Shown here: piece after piece, positions 30,301 to 43,132 of the stretch
Numbering within the stretch: position 1 is the first letter of the stretch
Layout: each line of letters starts with the position of its first letter
From: Azolla caroliniana
Lineage: Eukaryota > Polypodiophyta
DNA: 64,000 nt
Direction of reading: 5' to 3'
NCBI GenBank assembly: GCA_043228905.1
Contig: JBHGNT010000021.1
Span: forward strand, 6,138,001 to 6,202,000
Notes under the pieces: generated by a model
What the model saw: the letters and a program-made list of their open reading frames with translations, nothing else
Databases searched by the model: none
What the model was told of the DNA's origin: nothing
Position numbers and translations under genes: made by a program

Positions 30301-33300
30301 TAGCCCAACTCCATGGGCTCCTCGACTACCACGTATTCTCATGTGTGATAAGTCCTCATGGGTTTGTCTCAAGTTCTAGGATAAATCATTCCTCGTTTGT
30401 GTTACCTTAAACCATTGAAATTAGCCTTTAGAATCAATGCCTACAATATGCACATCATACTCAAGTTAAATTTAATCAAATGTTCCTCGCACATTCGAGG
30501 TTGAGATAAATGGATCCGAAAGAAAATATCCTTGTCTCACTAATAAGAGTGTCAACATCTCAGTCCTCTTTATATAGCCAACTCTTAAAGCTCCCTAACC
30601 CATCATGGATTCAATTAGCTTTGATAATTGGTCCCTAAGGTTATACCTATCACATTGCGTGTAAAGGAATCATTTATCTCTAGTGCATTTCCATTTTCAT
30701 GACTGAGGTGGTTGATTTCTAATCAAATTTGACAACTTTAAATTATGTATTTATGTTCGTGTTCATACCTATCTGAGACGGATAAATCTATGTGTAAATA
30801 GATGTTTTCTTATTGGGAATTTCATGTCCCTCAATGGCCAACCAATAAATAGCCAAGTTTCCTTCATTATGTTCGTTGAATATGATATGTATGATAAGAA
30901 CTATTGCTTTTGTTTGGACAATGCTATAACCACAACCCATTCCCTAGGTTGATATTCAACAATATTGGCTAGAATTTTAGTCACACAATAGAGTGTACGC
31001 TAGAAGCATTTTCATACCTTTCATTACCTCCTTGTACTTGTACTCAAATGTTTCCATGCATGCATATTAACAAATTGGTCATGCGTTTTTTTCCCTTTAT
31101 GCATAATTGCTCCACATATGTCAAGATTTCAACCTAGGATAAAAGTTCCTCCTTCCATATGATGTCCCTTGATAAATCTTCATTCCCCCTTTGGATGTTT
31201 TTTTATATGTAATGTATATTGTGTCTCCTTGTAATGCGCATATTGATTTCATTTATTCCTTTTAAGGCCATCATAGTCCTTGACTATTGTGGCCATGCAT
31301 AAAAGGTTATATTTTTGCATTCCTTGCATTTATTGCCAAACCATGCATTATAAGATGGCTCCTTTACAACTCATCTCTTTATGTTAATTCCCATATACAT
31401 TCTATAGCTTTGCACAATGCATTTGTTAAGGAACCATTATGCATTCTTTGTGTCATTTGGGATGGGCCCACACAAGGATTTCCAAATATGTGTCTCGATT
31501 AGTACTTATATAGCTTTGTACAATACATTTTTGAAGAACCATTATGCATTCTCTATGTCATTTGGGATGGGATAACACAAGGATTTCCAAAAATGTGTCT
31601 AGATTAGTACTTCTGTTTTGTCGTTTCATTAAAAATGGGGAACATGATGCATGCAATGGTGTGGCTTCCAAACATCTTTAGCAACTCCATCCTTACATGC
31701 ATAAGTGTATGATTCAAATTTGGAAATTTATCTCTAATTTGAGATTTTATTGCACATCTAAGGCATCATGTTTTTCTAGTATATCGTTGCTGCCACTACT
31801 GATCTTGCTTGTTTGCACACTTGTATGAGGTAGGAAAAGCTTTTGTTTCAATAGAGATATGAAGTGCATCCTTGTGCATTTGAACTCCCAACATCATGAT
31901 TATAATTTCCATTTGGGATTTACTTTTGTGTGAGCATGTAAGACATATGGCTACAATGGGAAATGCATGAGTTTTGTATATGCTTGTTTAATCCTTGCAT
32001 TCATGTCTACAATGAGTAAGTAACGCTTTATTGTGATTAACCTATTCAACAAATTCTAGACAAACATCTCTAATAGGTCAATCCAAAGGTGTGATGTCTC
32101 TTTTGTAACATGGTGATTATGCATTGTAATTCTTTTTTATGTGATATTTATAGGATGCTTATTATGCATTGTGGGTCACACAAGCCTCAATCTATGAGCA
32201 GCCTCCAAATGCTCCCATGTTTCTAGAAGGATGAGTGTGATAACCTATGGAATTACCTCATTTAGACATCTTGGGTTGGGTTTCTAATACCCTCTTTTAC
32301 AACTTTATCCAATCCAATTTGCTTATTGGTTATGTATGAGTGCATGCATGTCACATTGCATGGAGGAATGTACAAAAGAGAGATTACTAATGACAATGAG
32401 AGACTCGTATGATCTATGGGTTGGGGTTTCTAATACCCTCTTTTACGACTTTATCCAATTTAGTCCGCTTATTAGTTATATATGAGTGCATGCATGTCAC
32501 CTTGCATGGAGGAATGTACAAAAGAGAGATTAATAATGACAATGAGAGACTTGTACGATCTATGGGTTGGGGTGGAGGCTTTGGTGAGGATGGAACTTTG
32601 CTTTTCTCGAGTTTACAACTTTGTCCTTATGGTGTATACCAACAGGATAAGAAGGAGAAGGAGAAGAAAATTAATGCCTCTAAAGAGGCCAATGTGACAT
32701 ATGTGAACAAACTATACACCTTATATAGCTTTCTGTTCAAGAAATGAAAAACACTAAATAGAGATAAAAAGCAAGAACTTCAATATGGTCATGTTAGGCC
32801 ATCCCAAAGCCCCTCAAGATGCATCATCTACATTGTGCTTTTTTGCTCGAGGAGTCTCTGATGAGTTTGTAGACAAATAATCCTCATACAAGTCAATTAG
32901 GTGAGTGGAAATCTTTGAACTTACTACGTGGAGAGATAATCGTCATACAATTATTTTGTTTCATATAGGCGAGGACGGGAAAATCTTTGAGGCTTACTCT
33001 AGTATTGTTTCGCCAAACAATTTTATTATTCTAAACAAGCCATCACATGTGTGTGCAGGAACTCTTGGTACAAACACGAAAATTGGATATAGTAAAGTTG
33101 ATATTCACCTTATTGATGATGAACTACACTACTTTTCACCCGATAAGTTACTGTTCCACTATGTGTAAAATATACATATCAACAATAAATAGTGCGCTCA
33201 CCCACTAGCGATAGTGTGGGTCATTAATGCGCATTGAGTGTAAGACCACATTTATTATAGGATTGACTATAAACCAAAATGACAACTGTAGCCAATATGA

Positions 33301-33733
33301 ATTGGAGATGTATTGTCTTCATGTGGACAAGCAAGCTATCACAAGAAAACACACACACACACACACACACACTTGCCGGAAGGTTAATGTAATGTAGTGA
33401 GGGTACTCCCTTGAAAAGAAATGGTTGGATTGCGGTTTGCCGCCATGTGTGAATCGAGGATTTTCGAATGGGGAGACATGAAGGTTGCTCGACAAGATGA
33501 TGACATGTTCCCTTAGGGTACACAAAATAAGGCGGGACAAAGGAGCTAAAACGAAAGGTAGAAGGAGAAAACTAAATGTTTCTTCTCGGACTATGCCTAG
33601 CGTGCCGTGGTGTAGTCGTAGTTTTGGAACGCAAAAGACTTTCCCGATCGAGAAACCGAAGCCCATCGATATACGCACCTTCCTCTCTCGTACAATGGTG
33701 GGAGTGCGGAGTCGAACTAAACGCGGTTCGGTT
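30301..33733. other. Gene-poor AT-rich stretch with two local tandem duplications
   Basis: No gene is supported. About 31376-31500 and 31501-31615 are a duplicated block (AACCATTATGCATTCT, TTTGGGATGGG, ACACAAGGATTTCCAAA). About 32268-32420 and 32421-32575 are another (TTCTAATACCCTCTTTTAC, GTGCATGCATGTCAC, GGAGGAATGTACAAAAGAG). A frame of 87 codons at 32905-33168 has balanced composition but no family resemblance I know. An AC run is at 33348-33371. Confidence 0.6.
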
Positions 33734-33735
33734 CA

Positions 33736-33777
33736 GGTTTAGGGTTTAGGGTTTAGGGTTTAGGGTTTAGGGTTTGG
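33736..33777 (+). repeat. Interstitial plant telomere-type repeat
   Basis: Five exact TTTAGGG units in a row (33738-33772) with partial units at both ends. It lies 1.7 kb upstream of the lipid-transfer gene start. In plants AAACCCTA telo-boxes occur in promoters; a repair-derived insertion is the other option. Confidence 0.9.
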
Positions 33778-33824
33778 CGTCTCCACCATGGTGAGAGGAA
33801 AAGCCAGTCACTAGGGCAATGGTG

Positions 33825-34275
33825 TAGAGAGAGAGAGAGAGAGAGACACCGCCCCTCTAGAGAGAGATAGAGGGAGAGAACAGGGGAGGTGGAGAAAGAG
33901 AGAGAGACCCCCTCTAGAGAGAGATAGAGGGAGAGAACAGGGGAGGTAGAGAGAGAGAGAGAGACCGCCTCTAGAGAGAGATAGAGGGAGAGAACAGGGG
34001 AGGTAGAGAGAGAGAGAAAAAGAGAATCAAATCATTGCTTTGTGTTTAGAGAGAGAAAAAGAGAATCAATTCATTGCTTTGTGTTTAGAGAGAGAAAGAG
34101 AAAGAGAGAGAGTGTGTATGTGTGTGAAATTTGAATCAATTCATTGTTTTGTGTTTAGAGAGAGAGAGAGAGAGAGAGTGTGTGTGTGAATCAATTCATT
34201 GTTTTGTGTTTAGAGAGACAGAGAGAGAGAGAGAGAGTGTGTGTGTGTGTGTGAATCAATTCATTGTTTTGTGTT

Positions 34276-34308
<33 letters not shown>

Positions 34309-35000
34309 TGTGTGTGAATCAATTCATTGTTTTGTGTTTTAGAGAGGGAAAGAGAGAATGTGTGTGTGTGTGTGAATCAATCATTGTTTTGTGTTTAGAG
34401 AGAGAAAGTAGGTGGGTGGGTGTGTGTGTGTGTGTGTGTTGTGAATCAATTCTTTGATTTGTGTTTAAAGTTTAAACTTTGGAGAGAGAGAGAGAGAGAG
34501 AGTAAAAAGAGGCAGAGAATAAGGTGGGTAATGGTTAGCAGGAGGAGAGAGCAGTATGTATGTATGTATGTATGTATGTATGTACATATGTAGTAGGAAG
34601 AGTAGATAGAGGCGCAGTTAATGGAGAAAGGAGACTGGTAGAGACAGACAGACAGACAGCTGCTGGTTGGTAGTTAAAATGAAGATGATATAGATCAGAT
34701 ACATACATACATACATACATACATAGTGTAGTAGCCATGGAAGCTTCTTGTCTCATTTGATCTTTTCTGTGTGTATACATACATACAAACATACATAGTA
34801 TAGTAGCCATGGAAGCTTCTTGTCTCATTTGATCTTTTCTGTGTGTATACATACATATACATATATTATACATACATACATACATAGTATAGTAGCCATG
34901 GAAGCTTCTTGTCTCATTTGATCTTTTCTGTGTGTATACATAATACATATATATGTATATATATATATATATATGACTGCATGTAGAAAGGAAGAAGGAA
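33825..35000. repeat. Cluster of microsatellites and minisatellites upstream of the LTP gene
   Basis: Three parts. First, 33838-34010: about three 55-bp units with CTCTAGAGAGAGATAGAGGG and GAACAGGGGAGGT. Second, 34020-34470: about seven units of GAATCAATTCATTGTTTTGTG plus variable GA and GT runs. Third, 34720-34975: three units of GTAGCCATGGAAGCTTCTTG with TTTGATCTTTTCTGTGTG and CATA runs, preceded by GTAT repeats at 34556-34582. Frames across these are Glu/Arg- or Cys/Val-repeat artefacts. Confidence 0.85.
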
Positions 35001-35127
35001 AGGAAAAGAAGGGAAGAAAAGCCATCACCCCATACATTTATACCTGCAGAAAGTAAAAACCCCACCAACTCTAGAAGAAGTTAAGGAAAAGAAGTACAGA
35101 ACAGAGCCAAGGGGGAAGGAGAGCTGC

Positions 35128-35138
35128 CTTTTATATTA
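35128..35138 (+). promoter_or_regulatory. Possible TATA box of the LTP gene
   Basis: CTTTTATATTA lies about 300 bases before the predicted start codon. It would give a leader of about 270 bases, which contains a short GACATTAGACATTGG repeat at 35350-35408. Only the sequence and spacing support it. Confidence 0.3.
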
Positions 35139-35433
35139 TTGCACCCTTTTTTTCGGTTTTCCTCTTCTTCTTTTTTAAAAACTGCTCCTCCTACCAAGCC
35201 ACCATTAATCTAGAAACAAGGTGGAAGCAGGTGGAGAAACAGAGGAAACAGGGGGGGGGGGGTCCAAAACAGAGGAAAGAAAGCAAAGGGAGTTGCTTAA
35301 GACATCAATCAAGCAAGAGACAGAATCCCTAAGGAAAACAAAGATAGAGACATTAGACATTAGAAATTGGACATTAGACATTGGACATTGGAAATTGGAC
35401 ATTAGACAGAGGCAGAGATTAAGAGTGACCAAG

Positions 35434-38400
35434 ATGAAATCCATGAGGCAGATGAAGATGAAGAACACCATGGCATTCCTGCCATGCATGGCCATGATCA
35501 TGTGCTTCCTATGCAGCCTGGGATCAAATGCACAAACACCCAGCCCTTCGGCTCCTCCGCCGGCCACCACCACCGACTGCGTGACATCTTTGCTCACTCT
35601 ATCCGATTGCATCGAGTATGTGACCGGGAACGGGAGTGTCGGCCCGACCCCTAAGTGCTGCCAAGATCTCTCGGGGGTCATCAATGGTGAGCCAATCTGC
35701 CTCTGCCAGCTCTACAACACGACACTCGTAAATGAGTTCGGGCTCCAAATCAACTTCACCGCAGCTACCAGCCTCCCCAATTCTTGCAACCTCACCACTC
35801 CCCCTGTTAGCCAATGTGAAGGTAAAATTGACTTTCAATTTATTTTAAAACCCCCCCCCCCCCCCACACAATCTCAATTCACTATCTTCACATGCATTGC
35901 TTGTTGTGATCACCCCATTGGACCTGTTTTGTGTCTCTGGTTGGCTGACCACTTTCAAGAAAGTTTAGGTTTTAAGCTCTTAAGCTTTGTCCTCTACTCT
36001 ACTACCTCCCTCCCTCACATTTAAGGAGTTTAGGTTTTAAGCTCTAAGCTTTGTCTCTACTACTATTACCTCACATTTATGGAGTTTAGGGTTTAGCTCT
36101 AAGCTTTGTCTCTACTACTACTACTATTACTACTACTAACTCACATTTAAGGAGTTTAGGGTTTAGCTCTAAGCTCTGTCTCTACTACTACTACTACTCC
36201 CTCACATTTAAGGAGTTTAGGGTTTACCTCTAAGCTTTGCCTCTACTACTACTACTCCTCCCTCACATTTAAGGTGTGTTTGGATATAGCTCTAAGCTTT
36301 GCCTCTACCTCACATTTAAGGAGTGTTTGGGTATAGCTCTAAGCTTTGTCACTACTACTACTACTACTACTCCTCTAAGATTAAGGAGTGTTTGGGTGTA
36401 GCTCTAAGATTGAGAAGCTACTACTAGCTCACCATTAAGAACTTAGTTTAGGCACATCCACTTGGGTCTCTGTCAATGGGGTAGTCTGCCTGCAATACCC
36501 ACATTAGCATTAACTCTAGAAATCTTAGGGCTTTTACCTCCATAGCTGAGCTCTTACACATGGGAAAACATTTGGAAGATGTTGGGTCTTTCACACCCAG
36601 GAAGTAATTTCAAAATCCTTCTTTATGTGCAACACAATGAATTGAGTGTTAACACACTTTCTTTCTTCTTCAATCAGCTGTTGGTATTCATGTTCCTGGA
36701 AGCTCTGCAAGTGCCCCGACTGCAATATCCCCAGGTACAGACATACATTACATGCATGCATTCATACATTCATTTATACATACATTACATACATATATAC
36801 AGACATTCCTCCTCTCCTGTCTTTTGCAATGTAATTTTATGGCTCACCAGTGTATGTAATTTTATGCATACATTCATTCTTACATACTCACATACTTACA
36901 TTCATTTATACATACATACTGTACATACTTTCCTCCTCCCCTGCCTTTTGCCATGTAATTTTATGGCTCACCAAATGTAATTTTCTGCATACATTCATTT
37001 ATACATACTTACATGTATACACACAACAAACCATACATACATACATACATATATTCCTGCACTGTCTTTTACCATGTAATTTTATGGCTTTCCAATTTAA
37101 GAAAGAACAAGTGCCCTAAACCCTAACTACATTTTTGCCAAAAACTCGTCTTCAAGCAATGTGCTTTTTCTTGTTTTTACACCAGTATCATCTCCAACAA
37201 CATCTCCAACAACATCTCCAACATCATCTCCAACAACATCTGCTCCTGCATCACTAGCTCCATCTCCAATCCAAGCGCCGTCCCCCTCAGTCGATTGCAG
37301 TGCATCTGTTCTCTCATTGTTGGATTGTGTTGAATATGTGACCGGGAATGGAAGTGTTGCGCCGACTGCGACCTGTTGTTCGGAGCTCTCTGGTGTGCTC
37401 GACGGAGAACCTCTATGCCTTTGCCAACTCTTCAACAATACCTTCATTAGCTCCCTTGGCATTGAAATCAACTACACTACTGCCACTGGCCTCCCCACTG
37501 CTTGCAAGCTGTCTGCTCCACCAGTAAGTGAATGTGCAGGTACATCCTCTCTCTCTCTCTCTCTTTCTATATATACATTTTATATACACACTAAGTTTTG
37601 ATCCTTTTGTGCCACTCTGTCTTTTCATCTAATGGCATGCTGACTTGAATTTCTTGCAGCTATTGGTGTGCCAGTTTCCTCTCCAGTGAGTGAGGGTAAG
37701 CCACTTTTTTCTTTTTACTAACTCATGAAACCATGTACAAATCTCACTCTATGCACTCCTGTACTAGAAACCTGTGCAATTTCTCTGTCTCATAACTCAC
37801 ACACCATACATACTAGAAGAATCTGTTTTTAACTTTCAGTCGCATAGTTCAAAACTTCGATCTCTGAGTACTCATTTGGAGGAAGTGTTTTGCTTGCTTT
37901 TGGTAGTGTCATATTCAACCTCCAGATATTTGGAGGAAATGTTTTTTTGCTTCTTGTCGCGTAGACCACATCCGACATCTTGAGTATGAGAGCGGTATCT
38001 ATTCATTTCTTCTCACTTCTCTTTCTCCATAGTAGATGTAGTGAGCCCTCCCTCTCAATATCTAGGATTGGTTCTGGCATAAAGGCCAGTTGTATGTAGC
38101 ATGGGTTATGTCCTCAAAAGGCCATTTCTACCAAATTCGGACATTGCCATAGAAAGGCTGTTTCTTTTGGGCTGAAAAAATGCTACTTTTAGTATGGGTT
38201 CTTGACTTCGTTAATCCTGAACTACAAATCAAAGACTAGGATTCAATTAAATCTTCCCTACGCCATATCCCAGATTTTTTTTCTTTCCAACACCATACAT
38301 ACCACATCCTGTTTTTGTACGAGAATCTGGACCACTACACATTATCTTCCCAACTCCATATCCCAGATTTTGTTCTTTCCAACACCATACCATACCACCT

Positions 38401-38864
38401 CCTGTTTTTTGGTATGAAAGTCCGGACCACCACACATTTTTTTCTCGATCTCATGCATTTATTTCTGATTTTCGAATCTACTTTTGGTTGTTCATCTTCG
38501 AATAACACCTTGTGACTTTCTTCTTTTTCTCCTTGTAATAGCCCCAGGGCAATCACCATTGAGCGAAGGTCCATCATCCTCTTCTTCGGATTGTTTCGCA
38601 TCTCTCACATCCCTCACAGATTGTTTCTCGTATGTGACGGGCAACGGTAGCGCCCCACCGGAGCCCGCGTGCTGCACCAACCTCTCCAGTGTCATTAACA
38701 ATGAACCAATCTGCCTCTGCCAGCTCTTCAACACATCGTTGATCAATTCATTCGGCATCCCGATCAACCTCACTGCCGCTACTGCCCTTCCCACTGCTTG
38801 CGGCCTAACTGCCCCACCCGCCAGTTCATGCTCAGGTAAAACCAAAATCCAAAAACCTTAATAC

Positions 38865-38920
<56 letters not shown>

Positions 38921-39217
38921 ATATATGAACCTCACACACATTATTCTATTGTTTCTCATCATTTCCGTGTTGTTTTATGGTTTTTGTTAGTTCTTGGCTT
39001 CGATGTTGGTGCACCAGGGTCAGCCCCTGCACCAGGGTCGGCCCCTGCGATATCTTCTGGTGGTGACAGTTCACCAGTATCGAGTCCCCCCCCCAGCACA
39101 GGCACACCCTCATCTCCTGCATCTCCGAGCTTTGCACCATCTTCTTCGTGCTCAAATTCCATGGTGGCATTAGCTTCCATGGTGGTTCTGCTTTCCATTA
39201 TTATGCTCATGCTTTGA
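35434..39217 (+). CDS. GPI-anchored lipid-transfer protein with three LTP domains (six exons, 451 aa)
   Basis: Exons: 35434-35821, 36678-36734, 37186-37539, 37660-37695, 38542-38835, 38991-39217. All five introns are GT-AG and phase 1. Exon 1 gives a signal peptide (about residues 1-35, ending GSNA) and LTP domain 1; exon 3 gives a Ser/Thr/Pro repeat and domain 2; exon 5 gives domain 3; exons 2 and 4 (19 and 12 codons) are linkers; exon 6 is a Pro/Ser-rich stalk and a hydrophobic GPI-type tail. Each domain keeps the exact eight-cysteine spacing C-X9-C-X15-CC-X12-CXC-X26-C-X9-C. Family proteins hold lipids in a hydrophobic cavity at the outer plasma membrane and help cuticle and wall lipid export. 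Usual members have one domain. Exons 3 and 5 lack their own signal peptides, so three separate genes are unlikely. The first ATG in frame was used. Alternative splicing that yields one or two domains remains possible. Confidence 0.88.
35822..36677 (+). repeat. Intron 1 of the LTP gene with a minisatellite
   Basis: A C15 run at 35851-35865. From about 36003 to 36410 there are seven or so units of 45-60 bp sharing CTCTAAGCTTTG(T/C)CTCTACTACTAC and CACATTTAAGGAGT(T/G)T. Open frames continue from exon 1 into the intron by chance. Confidence 0.85.
36735..37185 (+). repeat. Intron 2 of the LTP gene with a three-unit repeat
   Basis: Three units of about 120 bp carry CTTTTGCCATGTAATTTTATGG followed by CATACATTCATT microsatellite sequence. 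Confidence 0.8.
37696..38541 (+). other. Intron 4 of the LTP gene
   Basis: 846 bases. A two-copy repeat of about 80 bp at 38262-38425 shares ATATCCCAGATTTT, TTCTTTCCAACACCATAC and CACCTCCTGTTTT-type blocks. Otherwise unremarkable. Confidence 0.7.
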
Positions 39218-41908
39218 GCATCCTTCCCCCCCCCCCCCCCCCCCAACAACCATCAGTTTGTGTCTTTCTTTTGTTTCCTATCTATATCTGTCACAATGTT
39301 TTTTGTGTTGTGATTCATTCGAGCACAAATAAATTCAAAAAAACAACATATTTGTCACGAGTTTGAGTGAAATTTGAGCAAACATTTGCTTCTGTTTATT
39401 TATTTTTTGGCAATTTCCAAACATCCGATGATTGTGGAGGAGGAATTCATAGGAAAACTGTGTGTTTTTTATTCAAAGAGTTGCTCTTTGAAGAGAAACT
39501 TTATAGGAAAACTTTAATATTTTTATCCAAAGAACTATTCTCTGAAGGAAAACTTAATATTTTTATTTAAAGGATTATGATCTGAATTCCCATGTTAGAG
39601 CAAATCTTGGTGTTTGCCATTGAAACCATTGCTTTCATAGAATTTAGTTCAAACTGATGATGATGAGATTTTTTGACTTTGATACAATTCTTTTTTGCCT
39701 TTCTTTTGAGATCATATTTCATTATGCTTTATAGATACAATGCTCTGCCTCATATCAAATTCTGACTATTGCCTTTCAATGAATCTTTGATCAAACCCTA
39801 ATCCTTGCACGAGTTTCTCTTCACAATTGCGACATGCATTAGTAAAGTCCTTGAATGTGCATTATGTGAAAATGCTATATTGTTTTGTCTTATGGATCAA
39901 TTTCCACACCCGAAGATGATAATTGAATCTGTCTACCCATCTCTTTCTTTGGGAGCTTGCAAAGTAAAGTTACTTGATGTTTAACACTTCTATTATTAAT
40001 AAAACAACTTGTCGAACATGGAGATAATTAGAGTGTTGGTGTGGTTAAACGCAAGAATGGTCCCAATCACATGGGATAAATATAAATGCACAACACTATT
40101 CGAGTTTAGTTTGGATTGCCCATACTTGAACATAAGCGGAGTAATGGTCCAAATTTATATCATTAAAATGGATAGTGAAAGTACATGCACAAACCCCAAA
40201 TTGACTCTTTGTAGGAAGATGACCCATCATGAGGCCCTCTTTTTACACAGATTATTGGATCCATTACTGTGTAACACTTATTCAACGGTTGTTTTAAAAT
40301 CTACAGTAAATTAGGAAAAGTAGTTGCTTATGGATGGTAGCCCATTGAAGTAGTTTGTCCTCACTTATATAAAGTCTACAAAGGTGCATATTTGATATTG
40401 GTGCTAGCTATACTCTATTTTCTTTTTAACTTGCTTTAAATATATTAGTCAAAAACTTAATGTGGTGTAATGTGACCTTGTTGCATTCAGTCTAAGTATT
40501 GAGCATTGTTCTCATTGTGCAAGCGAATGTTAATTAGGTAGTGAGCACGTGCCTTTGGTTTGTGTAGTTCTCTTTAGTTATAAAACCTTAGTTATTAATT
40601 GGATTGTTTCCCTTTCTGGGTTCCAAAAATTGAGTGTAACATCCATGTCGTCATAGCTTTCATCCTCTCTATTTGAGGTATCAAAGACATTATGTAATCT
40701 CCTATTGTTGCGGTCAGAGAACAACATTATATCATTGGCTTCATTCCTTTATTTACACCTACAATTTTGGCATAGATATGCATGTGAATCCATGGAGGAA
40801 TAGATATGCCAATTGTGCCATCCACAAGTGGATTCCAAGGAACACTATGTTTGCCATTTGTTGAGATGTCAAGCTCAAGCCCTTAAATGAAGAGTTGGTG
40901 AAGTCAGGGACCATGGGGGTGATCTTTGTGGTTTACAAACTAGTGGTCAATGTGCAATGTCAATCAGCTAACCTTTTGACAAAAGCCAAAATTAGGCAAA
41001 CCACAAATTATTGGCTTCATTTGTATCAAGCCACTGTGTTACCCATGAAATTTCTCCCTCATGCTTGACATGAGGGAAGCTCCTCATAAAAGTGCTCCAC
41101 TAGAAGGTGCGGAATCCACAAAAGTTTCTCACTCTTGAAGCTTGAAGTGAGTTACAAATTGAGTCACCACTCAAATGATTTATCTATTCACCCCTAATTA
41201 CTTCCATCACAGTGACTTAATGTGAAAGAAGCTCCTCGTAAAGGCCCTCTGCTAGAGGATGCTCATCCTCTCATGGAACTCACAAAGTTACTCAATCATG
41301 TAGGCCAAAATGATCTACGTTTTGAACCACTACTAAAGAAAACCAAATTTATTAGTAACCCCTCAATATTCCCTCCATGGAACTCACAAAGTTACTCAAT
41401 CATGTAGGCTCTCCACTAGGGGACACTCATTCTCTTGTGCAACCCACAAGTTTCTCTCTTGTGAAGATCGGAGTTTTGAGGACCAGGCACACATTCAAAA
41501 TATTGATCGAAAAAGTATATATTAATGTTTGAACCTCATACTTCTAAGTTATATCCTTATACATACCACTAGAATAGTCTCGATATATAATATTTTGAGT
41601 TTATCTGTATGGAATAATTACTCACCAAGGCAAGGTGCCATATGACAACCATGCTCATGATCGACACTTGTATATAAAGAGGGCTTACCTCACCATTTTT
41701 AATATAGATGCATAGATTCTTGGATACTTAATGACGCCCTTACTCACTCTCCCATTATCGTAATATTTTTTCAAACGACTATGTATACATATGTTTACTT
41801 GTAAATAGTGTGTAAACCTTCCCCCAAAGTTATATAATTAATAGGTTTATCAAAATTGTATAGTTATCCTTGGGTTTGGTAATATACTTTGACTTTGTTA
41901 ATCTCATG

Positions 41909-41996
<88 letters not shown>

Positions 41997-42488
41997 ACTT
42001 ATTTCTATTGCAAATTTAATCGAACCTCAAAAGAACTACTTGCCTTATGATTCACAATGAGAAGATATAGTTGGATGCGTCCAACCAATTCCATTTTGGT
42101 GTCCGACAATATGTTATGTTTTATGTGAATATAAATAGTATGCAATTTCTTATTCTTGGCCTCCTTCCTCCACTTTGTTGTGAGTGCATCTTGGCATATT
42201 GTTAGGATATCGAAACATGATCAATAACACATGAGAATATTTTTGGATAGATGAGAAAGAGAGAGACAAAGAGAATATTTTGGTAATTGCAACGTCGACA
42301 AAATCAATCATGAGTATCCATGTAGATGCCACATGAACTCCTCCTTGACATAAGGAGATGGAGGATGGGGCCATAGGGTTATGGCTACCCTTTGGTAGGC
42401 ATACTATGTCGAGGTTAAGTTCCACCCATAGCTTGTCATGGAACTAATTGTAAAGGTTAAAATCCCAATCAATCATGATTCTTGAGAT
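39218..42488. other. 3' flank of the LTP gene and gene-poor stretch
   Basis: A C19 run follows the LTP stop at 39226-39244. No polyadenylation signal is certain, though AATAAA occurs at 39329-39334. At 41065-41450 a degenerate unit (GAAGCTCCTC(A/G)TAAA, CTCTCATGGAACTCACAAAG) repeats about three times. CT and CA runs lie at 41911-41993. A tRNA-like module is near 41525-41575. Near 40960 a frame with ANLLTKA faintly recalls a copia RNase H end, too weak to call. Confidence 0.6.
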
Positions 42489-42826
42489 TGTTAGCTCCAA
42501 TTAACCTTTCGTAAGGTTATTATTAAGGAATCAAAATTACAACTATGTGAGATATGACAGGAATTATGCGGAATAATCTTCGGCCACAACCGAAACTTAG
42601 ATCACTTAATGGTAATCAAACACAGAAAGATGAGAAATGGAAGTAAGTACACAAACAGAAGAGAATGCATATGATGTTAACGTGGAAAAACCCTGAGAGG
42701 GAAAAACCATGGGAGCCCACAGACTCCAACTATCACTATATCAGAGAGGAATACAACAAGTAAACACAGAGGCAGCGACCTCGTGCTCACGATCTTTGCC
42801 TGGTGGCGGTTACAATAAAGACTCAC

Positions 42827-42895
<69 letters not shown>

Positions 42896-43132
42896 CTGCT
42901 ATGCTCTGTACAACAGTTACACCAATAACTCTATACAAAATAATGACCACGACACTCTGTTTGCCCTAGGTCATATTGATACTAGTATGACTTTCGGGCT
43001 ATTTACAAATGTAGCCACAATGGGTTAACAGAGACATATTTACATATATGTCCCTTCATCCGGTGAGAGGTTCTCACCGGGTCTTCCTTGCCGGGTACTC
43101 ATATCCCATCCGGAGGGACCGAAACCCTAACA
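42489..43132 (-). repeat. Solo LTR of the copia-type family seen at 15609-16209 (644 bp)
   Basis: The minus strand starts TGTTAGGGTTTCGGTCC and ends GGAGCTAACA. The 4-bp AGAT duplication flanks it (42485-42488 and 43133-43136). It shares CCTCCGGATGGGAT, ACCCGG units and TAAATAGCCCGAAAGTCATA with the LTR at 15609. It carries a long CT microsatellite at 42832-42891. Confidence 0.8.

Noticed and set aside
32905-33168. An 87-codon frame with balanced composition
   Set aside because: No known motif, no promoter or splice context, and short enough to occur by chance.
37161-37601. Exon 3 of the LTP gene as an independent single-domain gene
   Set aside because: There is no ATG with a signal peptide in frame; the sequence before TATCATCTCC is a good acceptor in the phase that matches exon 2.
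40640-41010. A copia RNase H relic (frame with ANLLTKA)
   Set aside because: Only one short motif fits; no TKHID-type block or other domain could be read nearby.
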